NCBI GenBank assembly: GCA_024650095.1
Contig: JANKMV010000015.1
Coordinates: 1 to 15,019, forward strand
From: Bacillota bacterium
GTDB taxonomy: Bacteria; Bacillota; Dethiobacteria; Dethiobacterales; Dethiobacteraceae
Direction of reading: 5' to 3'
Length of the DNA stretch: 15,019 nucleotides
This document shows, in pieces, positions 1 through 6,900 of the stretch; within the stretch, counting starts at the first letter, position 1, and each line of letters starts with the position of its first letter. Position numbers and translations under genes: made by a program. The notes beneath the pieces are model-generated. The model was not told the DNA's origin and did not search any database. It was given only the letters and a program-made list of their open reading frames with translations.

Positions 1-10
1 ATTGAGAGAC

Positions 11-34
11 AATACTCTTCTATTATTGAGTATT
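11..34. repeat. Short inverted repeat (hairpin)
   Basis: AATACTC (11-17) and GAGTATT (28-34) are perfect complements around a 10-nt loop. No U-run follows, so I do not call it a terminator. It could belong to the 3' end of a transcript starting left of the window. Confidence 0.4.
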
Positions 35-48
35 AATTAAGGTGTGCC

Positions 49-68
49 AACTACCCCTTGGGGTAGTT
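49..68. repeat. Perfect 9+9 bp palindrome
   Basis: AACTACCCC (49-57), TT, GGGGTAGTT (60-68) form a perfect dyad. The 2-nt centre makes it either an operator-like site or a GC-rich hairpin with a slightly opened loop. The bases after it (TCTGC) are not a U-run, so intrinsic termination is unlikely. No coding region is visible around it. Confidence 0.45.
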
Positions 69-137
69 TCTGCATAGCTGTCCTACTTTTACAAAGCATG
101 ACCGGAAGAAATGGTCCAGTTTCACGTAAGCGGACGT

Positions 138-174
138 AAAAAAGAGACATGAAAAAAATCATATCTCTTTTTTT
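138..174. terminator. Bidirectional-looking intrinsic terminator
   Basis: AAAAAAGAGA (138-147) pairs with TCTCTTTTTT (164-173). Inside it ATGA (149-152) pairs with TCAT (159-162) across a C/A mismatch, closing a six-A loop. The right arm ends in seven T and the left arm begins with six A, so the hairpin could stop transcription from either side. The gene it serves would lie to the left of the window. No gene is visible in 1-357. Confidence 0.6.
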
Positions 175-282
175 GCCCTAATTGTACCAATGCCTTTGTA
201 CTAGACCTAACACAAATGACTATAAATATTGCCTTGTGAGCACACTGATTAGTCCGGGGACTATATTAGATAAGTTTTCAAT

Positions 283-311
283 TTGCTATGAAAGGGATTA
301 CCAGTTATTAA
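283..311 (+). promoter_or_regulatory. Possible promoter of the membrane protein gene
   Basis: TTGCTA (283-288), 17 bp, TATTAA (306-311), about 45 bp upstream of the start codon. Both hexamers are imperfect, so this is tentative. Confidence 0.3.
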
Positions 312-357
312 GTGAATTATACAACTGTGTGTATAAGTACTAAAAGGAGTTCAGGAG

Positions 358-1020
358 ATGCCACAAAATGAATCTGTAACATTGACCCCTTTTACCCGGC
401 AAGGTCATCATGTAGCAGGGTTTCTTATTATGTTTCTTCTTCTCCATTTTCTATCTCTAAAAATGGACACCAACGTTATCTGGCCCATCTTCGCTTTCTT
501 ATCAGCTGTCCTACACCAGGGGCTTGTTGTTGTTGTGTGGCGCGCAGAATTGTTTGGAAGCAATATATCACGGATGTTCAACGCCAAAGGGTTTTATCTT
601 TACGGTATCCTTTTTTTCCTCCTGTTTCTCTTACGATTTATAAGCACTGTAGGTGCAGCAATTGATGCTTCCCGGACATTTTACTTACCCTATGTTGTTT
701 TATGGCCAATAACGGGCACCATATTCATTTTCTTCATATGGGCGCAGGTTAGTGTGTTTACATATTTTGGAGTAAAACGTGCTTTAGGTGCTGACCACTT
801 TTATCCGGAATATAGAGATATACCTTTTGTGCGTCAGGGAATATTCAAATATACAAGCAACGGTATGTATGCCTTCGGCTTACTAGGATTTATGCTGCCT
901 GGTCTATTTTTTCAATCCGGCATGGGCCTAGCTGTGGGACTTTTTCATTATCTTGCTGTTTGGCTTCATTATTGGGCCACAGAGCTGCCCGACATGAAGT
1001 ATATATACAGAAATCGTTAA
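358..1020 (+). CDS. Multi-pass membrane protein, phospholipid/isoprenylcysteine methyltransferase-like
   Basis: A 220-aa very hydrophobic protein with about five or six membrane segments (near residues 17-37, 41-60, 78-97, 107-130 and a split pair at 170-203). The C-terminal part resembles the PEMT/ICMT family of integral membrane methyltransferases. An aromatic helix start of the pattern FKYTSNGMY (163-171) sits where the family has R-H-P-x-Y, and a T-E-L-P-D-M motif (208-213) sits where it has an acidic E-x-P near the C terminus. The usual His-Pro is Asn168-Gly169 here, so SAM-dependent activity on phospholipid is uncertain. The start is set by AAGGAG (344-349), 8 nt before ATG. The gene stands alone, with a terminator-like hairpin after it. 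The fold assignment is from memory of the family and was not tested by search. Confidence 0.75.
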   Translation: MPQNESVTLTPFTRQGHHVAGFLIMFLLLHFLSLKMDTNVIWPIFAFLSAVLHQGLVVVVWRAELFGSNISRMFNAKGFYLYGILFFLLFLLRFISTVGAAIDASRTFYLPYVVLWPITGTIFIFFIWAQVSVFTYFGVKRALGADHFYPEYRDIPFVRQGIFKYTSNGMYAFGLLGFMLPGLFFQSGMGLAVGLFHYLAVWLHYWATELPDMKYIYRNR

Positions 1021-1048
1021 GATATCCGTATATATGCCCACTGTGAAG

Positions 1049-1088
1049 AAGCCTCCACGAGAGCATATATGGGGTGGCTGGAGGTTTT
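1049..1088 (+). terminator. Intrinsic terminator after the membrane protein gene
   Basis: CCTCCA (1052-1057) pairs with TGGAGG (1079-1084), extended outward by AAG/TTT with one G-U pair and followed by TTTT. An alternative stem, ATATATGC (1030-1037) with GCATATAT (1063-1070), would compete with it. The 21-nt loop is long, so efficiency is uncertain. Confidence 0.5.
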
Positions 1089-1230
1089 AGTTATACGTAA
1101 TCATTTTGCTACCACATTTTGGATACAAAACCCATTGGGATAAAGCCAAAGACGGCAGAAAGAACCACTATAAGGCTCCAGTTACACAAATGAACGGCTC
1201 CAGAGGATAGATTTCCTACAGAACGGTTCT

Positions 1231-2754
1231 CTAGGTAAGTTCATTAGCGATTGCTTCGAGTTTCTTAATTACTTGCTCTTTGTTCAGGTTTGCCGGTCCT
1301 GCTTCAGCTACTTTCCTCAGCAGAAAATCCCAGAATGCCGCCGTCATATTATTTTCATTAATCACCAGGATAACGGAAGGTGGGGATAGTTTTGCGATCA
1401 TTGCCCCAATGTCTTCTCTGGCGTATAGTGTATAGCCGAATCCTTTCAGGTCATAGGAGAGACAGACCCGATAGTTCTTGTATTTTTTTAGCAAATCAAC
1501 AATATGCAGTACGTGTATTTTGAATTCATGTTCTGTATAAAACAACTCTTCATTCGCCAGCATATTTGAATAGCCGATTTGAGTCTTGCCGTCCTTGATG
1601 ACAGTGATATCAGGAATTTTGATAATTTCTGTAAAAATTCTATCTTGTAGGTTTTTCTCAAAGGTTTCTTTGCGTGACCGATAATACTGCATGATTGTAC
1701 TTTTTTGTAGGTTTTTTGAGCGCGCAACAACACGTTTTGCAACAGAGTCCGGCATGGTTACTAGTGATAAGGTTTCTGTTTTAATGATTGCATTCGTCTT
1801 TTCCTTTTCAGCATCAATCATCAGCTTCAGGTATTCTAGCCGATCGCTTGGTCTAAATATCTGCATTAATGGACGACAAAGAGCAAGGTAGCTCGTAAAC
1901 TCGTCTGTAATCGCACGAATGGTCTTATGATCATGAAAAATGAAATTGGCCGCCTTTTCATTCATACTGCCGACTGAAGTGGAGATTACGGCTGCCGCAC
2001 TTGGGGCGATAAAGAGCGTTCGTTTGAAAATCCCGTCTCTTTTTTTCGGATAATGATAGGGTTCAATCGCACCCGTCATATATAGGGGCATCCATTCTCC
2101 AATGGCTGTGAGCATTTCATCGAGGTTACGGCTAACCGTATGGATAATCTTAATGCGGTTCCCTTTTAGAATCACTTGTGACATCAATGATGCCCATTGG
2201 GCAGCGAAGGCTGGATCTGCCGTCATCCATTCCATATCTTCATCGCTAAACAAGAGCAGCGTCTGCGGCTGCTCGCAACGGAGAACTGTTGCTAGGAAGG
2301 CAAGTACGGCTACCCTTTTCCCCTCTACACCATAGTAAACAAATGTTTCCACTCGTTCTTGTACAATACTTTTTTCCTCATGGTAGACGGGTTGAGGTGG
2401 CTTCCTAAATTGAAAGTCAGTAAGACCCTGCAAAAAGCCTTCTACTGTTTGTTCTTCTTTTGTTTTCTGTTCAAGTAGCCAGTGTGCTAGTAAATCAGCA
2501 ATTTCATTTTGGCCGCTCAACGAGTCTCCAACATCGAGCGCTTCTAATAAGGCTTTTTTCTGGTAATCTTCTTTGCAGTGTCTGGCCAGATAAGTTGCCA
2601 TCGCCTGAACATAATTTTGATTTTTTGATAAACCACGTTCTCCCCGGCGTAAGCGACTGATATGTGAAGCGTCAAGTGAAGCATGTCTCGCGAGTACACT
2701 ATTCGACGTTTTTGTGATATTCATTAGAAAGTCCAGTTTCTCATGAAAGTGCAT
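1231..2754 (-). CDS. HTH (Cro/CI-type) regulator with large unassigned C-terminal domain
   Basis: A 507-aa cytoplasmic protein with no signal peptide or membrane segment. Residues 17-40 form a classic helix-turn-helix (SNSVLARHAS, then DASHISRLRRGER) of the lambda-repressor/XRE type, inside an N-terminal domain of about 75 residues. The remaining 430 or so residues are mixed alpha/beta. I recognise no effector, kinase or receiver motif, so the signal sensed is unknown. XRE repressors are usually much shorter, so the C-terminal part is probably a sensing or oligomerisation module. GGGAGGTG (reverse strand) precedes the ATG by about 5 nt. The gene is divergent from the LPXTG surface protein gene and shares a dyad-rich intergenic region with it, so its likely job is to control that gene and itself. 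This role is inferred. No clear terminator is seen after its TAG. Confidence 0.85.
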   Translation of the reverse strand: MHFHEKLDFLMNITKTSNSVLARHASLDASHISRLRRGERGLSKNQNYVQAMATYLARHCKEDYQKKALLEALDVGDSLSGQNEIADLLAHWLLEQKTKEEQTVEGFLQGLTDFQFRKPPQPVYHEEKSIVQERVETFVYYGVEGKRVAVLAFLATVLRCEQPQTLLLFSDEDMEWMTADPAFAAQWASLMSQVILKGNRIKIIHTVSRNLDEMLTAIGEWMPLYMTGAIEPYHYPKKRDGIFKRTLFIAPSAAAVISTSVGSMNEKAANFIFHDHKTIRAITDEFTSYLALCRPLMQIFRPSDRLEYLKLMIDAEKEKTNAIIKTETLSLVTMPDSVAKRVVARSKNLQKSTIMQYYRSRKETFEKNLQDRIFTEIIKIPDITVIKDGKTQIGYSNMLANEELFYTEHEFKIHVLHIVDLLKKYKNYRVCLSYDLKGFGYTLYAREDIGAMIAKLSPPSVILVINENNMTAAFWDFLLRKVAEAGPANLNKEQVIKKLEAIANELT

Positions 2755-2774
2755 CGAAACACCTCCCTTTCTCT

Positions 2775-2804
2775 ATTATACCAGTGTAATTTTTCCGTAG
2801 ACAA
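2775..2804 (-). promoter_or_regulatory. Promoter of the HTH regulator gene
   Basis: Read on the minus strand: TTGTCT (2804-2799), 18 bp, then TATAAT (2780-2775) preceded by TG one base upstream, an extended -10. It lies about 20 bp from the start codon. The -35 overlaps one arm of the inverted repeat at 2800-2826, which would fit autoregulation. Confidence 0.6.
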
Positions 2805-2826
2805 GAGAAATGACACGAATCTTGTC
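2800..2826. promoter_or_regulatory. Candidate operator: GACAAGA/TCTTGTC inverted repeat
   Basis: GACAAGA (2800-2806) and TCTTGTC (2820-2826) are perfect complements with centres 20 bp apart, about two helical turns, a spacing suited to a dimeric or tetrameric HTH protein. The left arm overlaps the -35 of the regulator gene. The role is inferred. Confidence 0.4.
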
Positions 2827-2830
2827 AATT

Positions 2831-2849
2831 AAACAGTCAATGACAGTTT
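2831..2849. promoter_or_regulatory. Candidate operator: 19-bp imperfect palindrome
   Basis: AAACAGTCAATGACAGTTT has dyad symmetry of the form AAACnGTCAnTGACnGTTT, with 16 of 19 positions symmetric. It is central in the divergent region and 35 bp upstream of the -10 of the surface protein gene, a position suited to activation or looping control. The binding protein is inferred to be the adjacent HTH regulator. Confidence 0.45.
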
Positions 2850-2883
2850 GTCCTCCCCCTCTCTTTCTTGGTGTTCCTTCTTA

Positions 2884-2889
2884 TATAAT
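2884..2889 (+). promoter_or_regulatory. -10 element of the surface protein gene
   Basis: A perfect TATAAT, but the sequence 17 bp upstream (CTCTTT at 2861-2866) is not a -35 box. A perfect -10 without a -35 is typical of promoters needing an activator, which would fit the upstream palindrome at 2831-2849. Confidence 0.45.
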
Positions 2890-2901
2890 GGCGATATAGG
2901 G

Positions 2902-2917
2902 TGATGCTCCAGCATCA
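2902..2917 (+). promoter_or_regulatory. 16-bp dyad at the predicted transcript start
   Basis: TGATGCT (2902-2908), CC, AGCATCA (2911-2917) is a perfect palindrome starting 12 bp after the -10. It may be an operator over the initiation region or a 5' UTR hairpin just upstream of the GGGAGG ribosome binding site (2929-2934). Confidence 0.4.
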
Positions 2918-2943
2918 TGAGAAATTATGGGAGGTAGATAAAA

Positions 2944-5900
2944 GTGCAGAGAAAAAAGACCTTGTCTTGGTTACTAATTCTATCAATGATTGTATCGTAT
3001 TTTACGGGGATCCCAAAAGTGGTATTGGCTGCGGAAGCCCCGCCAAAAAACATCTATGATGCCGATGTATTGCCTGACGGTAAAATTGCCGTTCTTTATC
3101 TTAGTGATGGGAAAATCATCTATGGGGTACTCGACCCCAGTAGCAATAATTGGCGTAAAGAGGAAATAGGAGCAGGCAAAGATGCAGCTCTTACTGTGGA
3201 CGGAAGCGGGTTCCCTCACATTGTTTATATTACCTCTAGTGATGATTTGGGTTATACATATTTTACGGGGTCCTCCTGGTCTGATACAGAGACAATTGAT
3301 TCAATTGCGTTTGGTGGCGTCGATGGTTTACTGACATCACCCGATATTGTCGTTGACGCCTCTGGCTTTGCTCATATCTCCTACCTTGATGCAAAGGGAG
3401 GCTATACTGGCGGCAATAATTATACTTCGTATGATAAAGAAGACCTGGTGTACGCTACAAATGCCAGCGGCACTTTCGTCAGGCAAATCATCAGCTACAG
3501 TCATGGATGGTTTTATAGTCCTGATGGATGGCGAAATTTCGTCCATGCCCCCACAAAAATTGTTCATGCCAACGATAGCTACGGTATTGGTGTGAAACAA
3601 TATAATTACGATAAATGGATGACAACACAATATCACACATATAATTATGATTTGTTTACATCCTCTTCTACATTGAGCTATCCGATTCGCTCTGCTACAA
3701 GCAACAACGATCTTGGATTTAAGCTTTTTGACATGGGGTCCGATGGGACAAACATATACTCTCTGTTTAAAAAAAGCAGTACTCTTTATCTAACAAATGG
3801 AGTTAATGAAATTACGGCTGCAACGAAAGCTTTTACCGGTAATGCCGCCGATCTTTTTGTAATGCCTGATAATAAAGCCTATTATGCGGGTATCTTGAGT
3901 AATAACCTCTTGTTGTATCAAAACGGCGATTTTAAAGAAAGCTTAACGCTTCCAGCAGCCATAAGCACTAGCCATCTGCGGATGGCTACGGTCGTAAGTA
4001 ATAACAAACAATATGTATTCTATACCGATACAGCGGGGAGCCTGTGGGTTTGTGACATCTCCACGAACGTTGGAGACGTTACCGTAAACAGCTTTGAAAT
4101 CCCCGATAAGCTTCCTGTTACCATCAGTGGTGTCAACGTCGTAGACAAAACATATGACGGCAATGCGGTAGCTTTTGCCGGCACCCCTGCCGCAACCGTG
4201 ACTGATTCTGGTGAAACCGTATCCATTGCCCAGTATGACTATACATGGTATGACGTGACAAACGGCGTAACGCTAACGTCAGCTCCGCTTGCAGCGGGTA
4301 GCTACAAACTGATTGTAGCGGTAGCTGAAACGGATAGCACGTATACGGGCTCGGTTGAAATTCCGTTTTCCATTGGCGCCAAATCTATCAGCATCTCTGG
4401 CGTCGCAGCCACCAATCGACCCTATAACGGCGCAACCTCTGTGGAGATAACGGGCGGTACACTTAATGGCGTCGTAAACGGCGACCTCGTCAATGCCCAT
4501 GTCCCCGCGAGTGGTACCGTTGACAGTGCGGACGCAGGCGACGGGAAAGCGGTCACTTCAGCCGCAATTACGCTATCTGGAGCCGATGCAGATAACTATC
4601 TGTTGACACAACCAACGGGAATTACCGTCAACATTACCAAGGCGCCCGTAACCATTTCTACGGTCAGCGCAAGTGACAAAACTTACGATGGTTTCCTTGC
4701 TGCCACTGTAACCGGTGTGACCTTCAGTGGTTTGCAAAACGGGGAAACGCTTGCGCTTGCAACCGACTATAGTGCCACAGGCAGCTTCCAGACGACAAAC
4801 GTCGGCACGGCAAAAGCGGTTACCGGCACCGTTACGCTCTTAGCAACCAGTAAAGCAAATAATTACAGTTTAGCAGACACTGCGTTTGCCACCAGTGCAA
4901 ACATTACAAAAGCAAGCGGTTTTACCGCATCCGACCCCGCGGATCTAGCCATGATCAAAGAGCAAATACAGGGTTACTCATTTGATTTATCAACACTCGG
5001 CTTAAATAAAACCGATACCGGCAGTGTGAGCTATGGACTGGGTGCACTAACTGGCGACGCCTTGTTTAGCGCCAACCCGGCCATTGCAGCAGACGGGAAA
5101 ACGTTAACCTTTACCTCAGCTGACGTCTCAAGCGGCACGGCGACCCAAGTGGTCACCATTAGCACGCAAAACTACCACGATACAACGGCTACGTTGACTG
5201 TTGTGCTAGTTGATAAAACCGCGGTCACCATCAGTGGAGTCAGCGTTGCAAACAAAACGTATGACGGCAACGCGATAGCCTTTACCGGCACCCCTACCGC
5301 AACCGTGACCGGTTCCGGAGCCGTATCCATTGATCAATACGATTATACATGGTATGACGTAACAAACAGCGCAACGCTACCGTCAGCACCGCTTGCTGCG
5401 GGTAGCTACAAACTGATTGTCACGGTAGCTGAATCGGATAGCGCGTATACGGGCATGCTCGAAGTTCCGTTCTCCATTAGTAAAAAAAATCTCACCATAA
5501 AACCGCAAGACTATACGTTGTACTGCAATGATGAGTTTCCTGACCTGGCATTAGTCGCCGTTGGCCTTGTGGCTGGAGATGAACTAGCAAGCGCCGTCAG
5601 CTTTAGTGAACCCCTAACGCTTGCGATTGAAGATCTATCGGGTGAGCTGTTAAATAATAGTAGTCTCCCTGGCCATTTCCCCATTGTTTTTACCAATGAA
5701 CCGATGATTACGTCCGCCAACTATACCGTCGTCACCGGGGATGGCATGCTGACCATCCTACGCAAAGATCCAGTTGTCATTCATTTTCAATTGCATGATG
5801 GTGCTTCCGGCATTACAATCTCAGGGTTAGAGACGAATGTATACCTACCTGAAAAGGACGAGGACGATGTGGAAAGCGTATTATTGCGGTTGCAAGCAAC

Positions 5901-6387
5901 TAATGCTGGGAATTTTGCTGGCAATCTTGCCATTCTCACTCTTGCCGAAGCTACCCTGACTGATTTAGGGTATAATACTTTTAACGCTTTCGATATTTCA
6001 CTAATCAAGACAGTCACAAAACTGGATGGTAGTAGCACCGAGGTTACGCTACCATCCAGTGCCATCACAGGTCCGCTTACCATCAGAATCGCTATACCCC
6101 TTGAATTACTCGAGAAAACGGGTCTCGCCGTTGCTTACATTGATGAGCTAGGAAACGTAGAAATACTTGCAAGCCAGCGAGTAACCATTAATGGGATCGA
6201 TTATCTTGAATTTGTAACGGATCATCTCTCCATCTATACAATCGTAGAACTGATTGCAACGGAACAAGACGGTGAACTACCACGGACCGGTGGCACTAAC
6301 CGACAAATCTATCTCCTGTTAGTATGGGCAATTGTAGGCTTTGGGTTACTGCTTTTACAAAAGAAAAGGGCATTAAAACAACTCTAA
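2944..6387 (+). CDS. LPXTG-anchored surface protein with beta-propeller-like head and YDG/MBG repeats
   Basis: A 1147-aa secreted, cell-wall-anchored protein. Residues 1-30 are a signal peptide (QRKK, hydrophobic core, cleavage near VLAA). Residues 31-390 carry repeated blades such as DGKIAVLYLSDGK and DASGFAHISYLDA, suggesting a beta-propeller binding head. Modules of about 90 residues follow: A (392-481), B (482-568) and C (569-656), each starting VTIS or ISIS with KTYDG or RPYNG, as in YDG/MBG adhesin repeats. An unassigned spacer (657-760) precedes module D (761-848), a near copy of A. An MBG-like module (849-942), a beta-rich region and LPRTG (1112-1116) follow, then a membrane helix and KKRALKQL, a sortase signal. 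The GTG start is set by GGGAGG 9 nt upstream. It is probably an adhesin; the ligand is unknown. Confidence 0.88.
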   Translation: MQRKKTLSWLLILSMIVSYFTGIPKVVLAAEAPPKNIYDADVLPDGKIAVLYLSDGKIIYGVLDPSSNNWRKEEIGAGKDAALTVDGSGFPHIVYITSSDDLGYTYFTGSSWSDTETIDSIAFGGVDGLLTSPDIVVDASGFAHISYLDAKGGYTGGNNYTSYDKEDLVYATNASGTFVRQIISYSHGWFYSPDGWRNFVHAPTKIVHANDSYGIGVKQYNYDKWMTTQYHTYNYDLFTSSSTLSYPIRSATSNNDLGFKLFDMGSDGTNIYSLFKKSSTLYLTNGVNEITAATKAFTGNAADLFVMPDNKAYYAGILSNNLLLYQNGDFKESLTLPAAISTSHLRMATVVSNNKQYVFYTDTAGSLWVCDISTNVGDVTVNSFEIPDKLPVTISGVNVVDKTYDGNAVAFAGTPAATVTDSGETVSIAQYDYTWYDVTNGVTLTSAPLAAGSYKLIVAVAETDSTYTGSVEIPFSIGAKSISISGVAATNRPYNGATSVEITGGTLNGVVNGDLVNAHVPASGTVDSADAGDGKAVTSAAITLSGADADNYLLTQPTGITVNITKAPVTISTVSASDKTYDGFLAATVTGVTFSGLQNGETLALATDYSATGSFQTTNVGTAKAVTGTVTLLATSKANNYSLADTAFATSANITKASGFTASDPADLAMIKEQIQGYSFDLSTLGLNKTDTGSVSYGLGALTGDALFSANPAIAADGKTLTFTSADVSSGTATQVVTISTQNYHDTTATLTVVLVDKTAVTISGVSVANKTYDGNAIAFTGTPTATVTGSGAVSIDQYDYTWYDVTNSATLPSAPLAAGSYKLIVTVAESDSAYTGMLEVPFSISKKNLTIKPQDYTLYCNDEFPDLALVAVGLVAGDELASAVSFSEPLTLAIEDLSGELLNNSSLPGHFPIVFTNEPMITSANYTVVTGDGMLTILRKDPVVIHFQLHDGASGITISGLETNVYLPEKDEDDVESVLLRLQATNAGNFAGNLAILTLAEATLTDLGYNTFNAFDISLIKTVTKLDGSSTEVTLPSSAITGPLTIRIAIPLELLEKTGLAVAYIDELGNVEILASQRVTINGIDYLEFVTDHLSIYTIVELIATEQDGELPRTGGTNRQIYLLLVWAIVGFGLLLLQKKRALKQL
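4117..5484 (+). repeat. Duplicated YDG modules A (4117-4386) and D (5224-5484)
   Basis: Modules A and D of the surface protein share most of their bases as well as residues, for example the runs encoding QYDYTWYDVTN and LAAGSYKLIV. Modules B (4387-4647) and C (4648 to about 4911) lie between them and are more diverged. The DNA-level likeness of A and D suggests fairly recent duplication within the gene. Recombination between them would delete about 1.1 kb in frame. Confidence 0.75.
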
Positions 6388-6395
6388 ATAGAGAT

Positions 6396-6477
6396 CCGTT
6401 TTTTCCGTATAGGGTTCGCTTTTCGCGATCCAAGGGAAGTTATAGATACGAAACGGTACGGTTGGCCTCCGCCAAAC
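6396..6477 (+). ncRNA. Structured 3' UTR element of unknown class
   Basis: Starting 9 nt after the surface protein stop, CCGTTT (6396-6401) can pair with AAACGG (6451-6456). CGTAT (6406-6410) pairs with ATACG (6446-6450). Inside, GGTTCGC (6413-6419) pairs with GCGATCC (6425-6431) with one mismatch. A separate hairpin TTGGC-CTCC-GCCAA follows (6462-6475). The whole is followed by a strong terminator. It does not match any riboswitch consensus I can recall, and no gene begins directly downstream, so it may be a stabilising or regulatory 3' UTR. Confidence 0.35.
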
Positions 6478-6486
6478 TTAAAAGCG

Positions 6487-6519
6487 AAAGAAGCTGTTAA
6501 TTCTGCAGCTTCTTTTTTT
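6487..6519 (+). terminator. Intrinsic terminator of the surface protein gene
   Basis: AAAGAAGCTG (6487-6496) pairs perfectly with CAGCTTCTTT (6506-6515) over a 9-nt loop, and the right arm runs into seven T. This is a strong rho-independent terminator. Confidence 0.85.
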
Positions 6520-6565
6520 ATTAAGGACGGTATTCGATTCGGGTTGTCGAGTACAGTCCTTAATA
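6519..6565. repeat. Long hairpin directly after the terminator
   Basis: TATTAAGGAC (6519-6528) pairs with GTCCTTAATA (6556-6565). Inside, GTA (6530-6532) pairs with TAC (6552-6554) and TCGA (6534-6537) with TCGA (6547-6550). That is 17 bp in three helices. No U-run abuts it. It may be a dispersed repeat, or protect RNA ends. Confidence 0.55.
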
Positions 6566-6737
6566 AATAATTATTTTTTTCCACAGCAGGAGTTTAACGC
6601 TGTACGAAGAAAAAGAATAACAATTAAATATGGATTTTTTATATTGAACTGCTAATAATTATTGTTTATTTCCACCAAATCTTCGGCTAGTATACATGGA
6701 GTATGTGGACGTATTACCCTAATTAAGCTGGTAGCGT
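6566..6737 (+). other. Non-coding stretch, possible small RNA body
   Basis: No ORF with a ribosome binding site is seen, yet the stretch ends at a strong terminator. TCCAC (6671-6675) can pair with GTGGA (6705-6709), stacked on ATAC (6692-6695) with GTAT (6701-6704). TTGAAC followed after 17 bp by TATTTC near 6645-6673 is a weak promoter candidate. It may encode a small RNA, or be the remains of a lost gene. Confidence 0.25.
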
Positions 6738-6763
6738 AACCGACCACTATGGGTCGGTTTTTT
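6738..6763 (+). terminator. Orphan intrinsic terminator
   Basis: AACCGACC (6738-6745) pairs perfectly with GGTCGGTT (6752-6759) over a 6-nt loop, followed by a T run to 6763. No coding sequence lies between it and the previous terminator at 6519, so it must serve an unrecognised short transcript or a deleted gene. Confidence 0.8.
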
Positions 6764-6900
6764 GTGTTTGTGAATTTTTGCATGGAGTCGGCATATGTTA
6801 TGTTGATATTGATTTCTTGTTAATAGTTATGATAGTTCACTGCAGGAAGAAAGAGAAAAAAGGCTAGTTGGAAGTAATAATAGTTTTGGAGGTTTTGAAG

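Noticed and set aside
5787..6083. 98-codon minus-strand ORF
   Set aside because: It lies fully inside the surface protein gene, lacks a ribosome binding site and has no recognisable features.
6396..6480. c-di-GMP, TPP or SAM riboswitch
   Set aside because: None of the conserved core sequences of these classes can be found, and no start codon follows the terminator.
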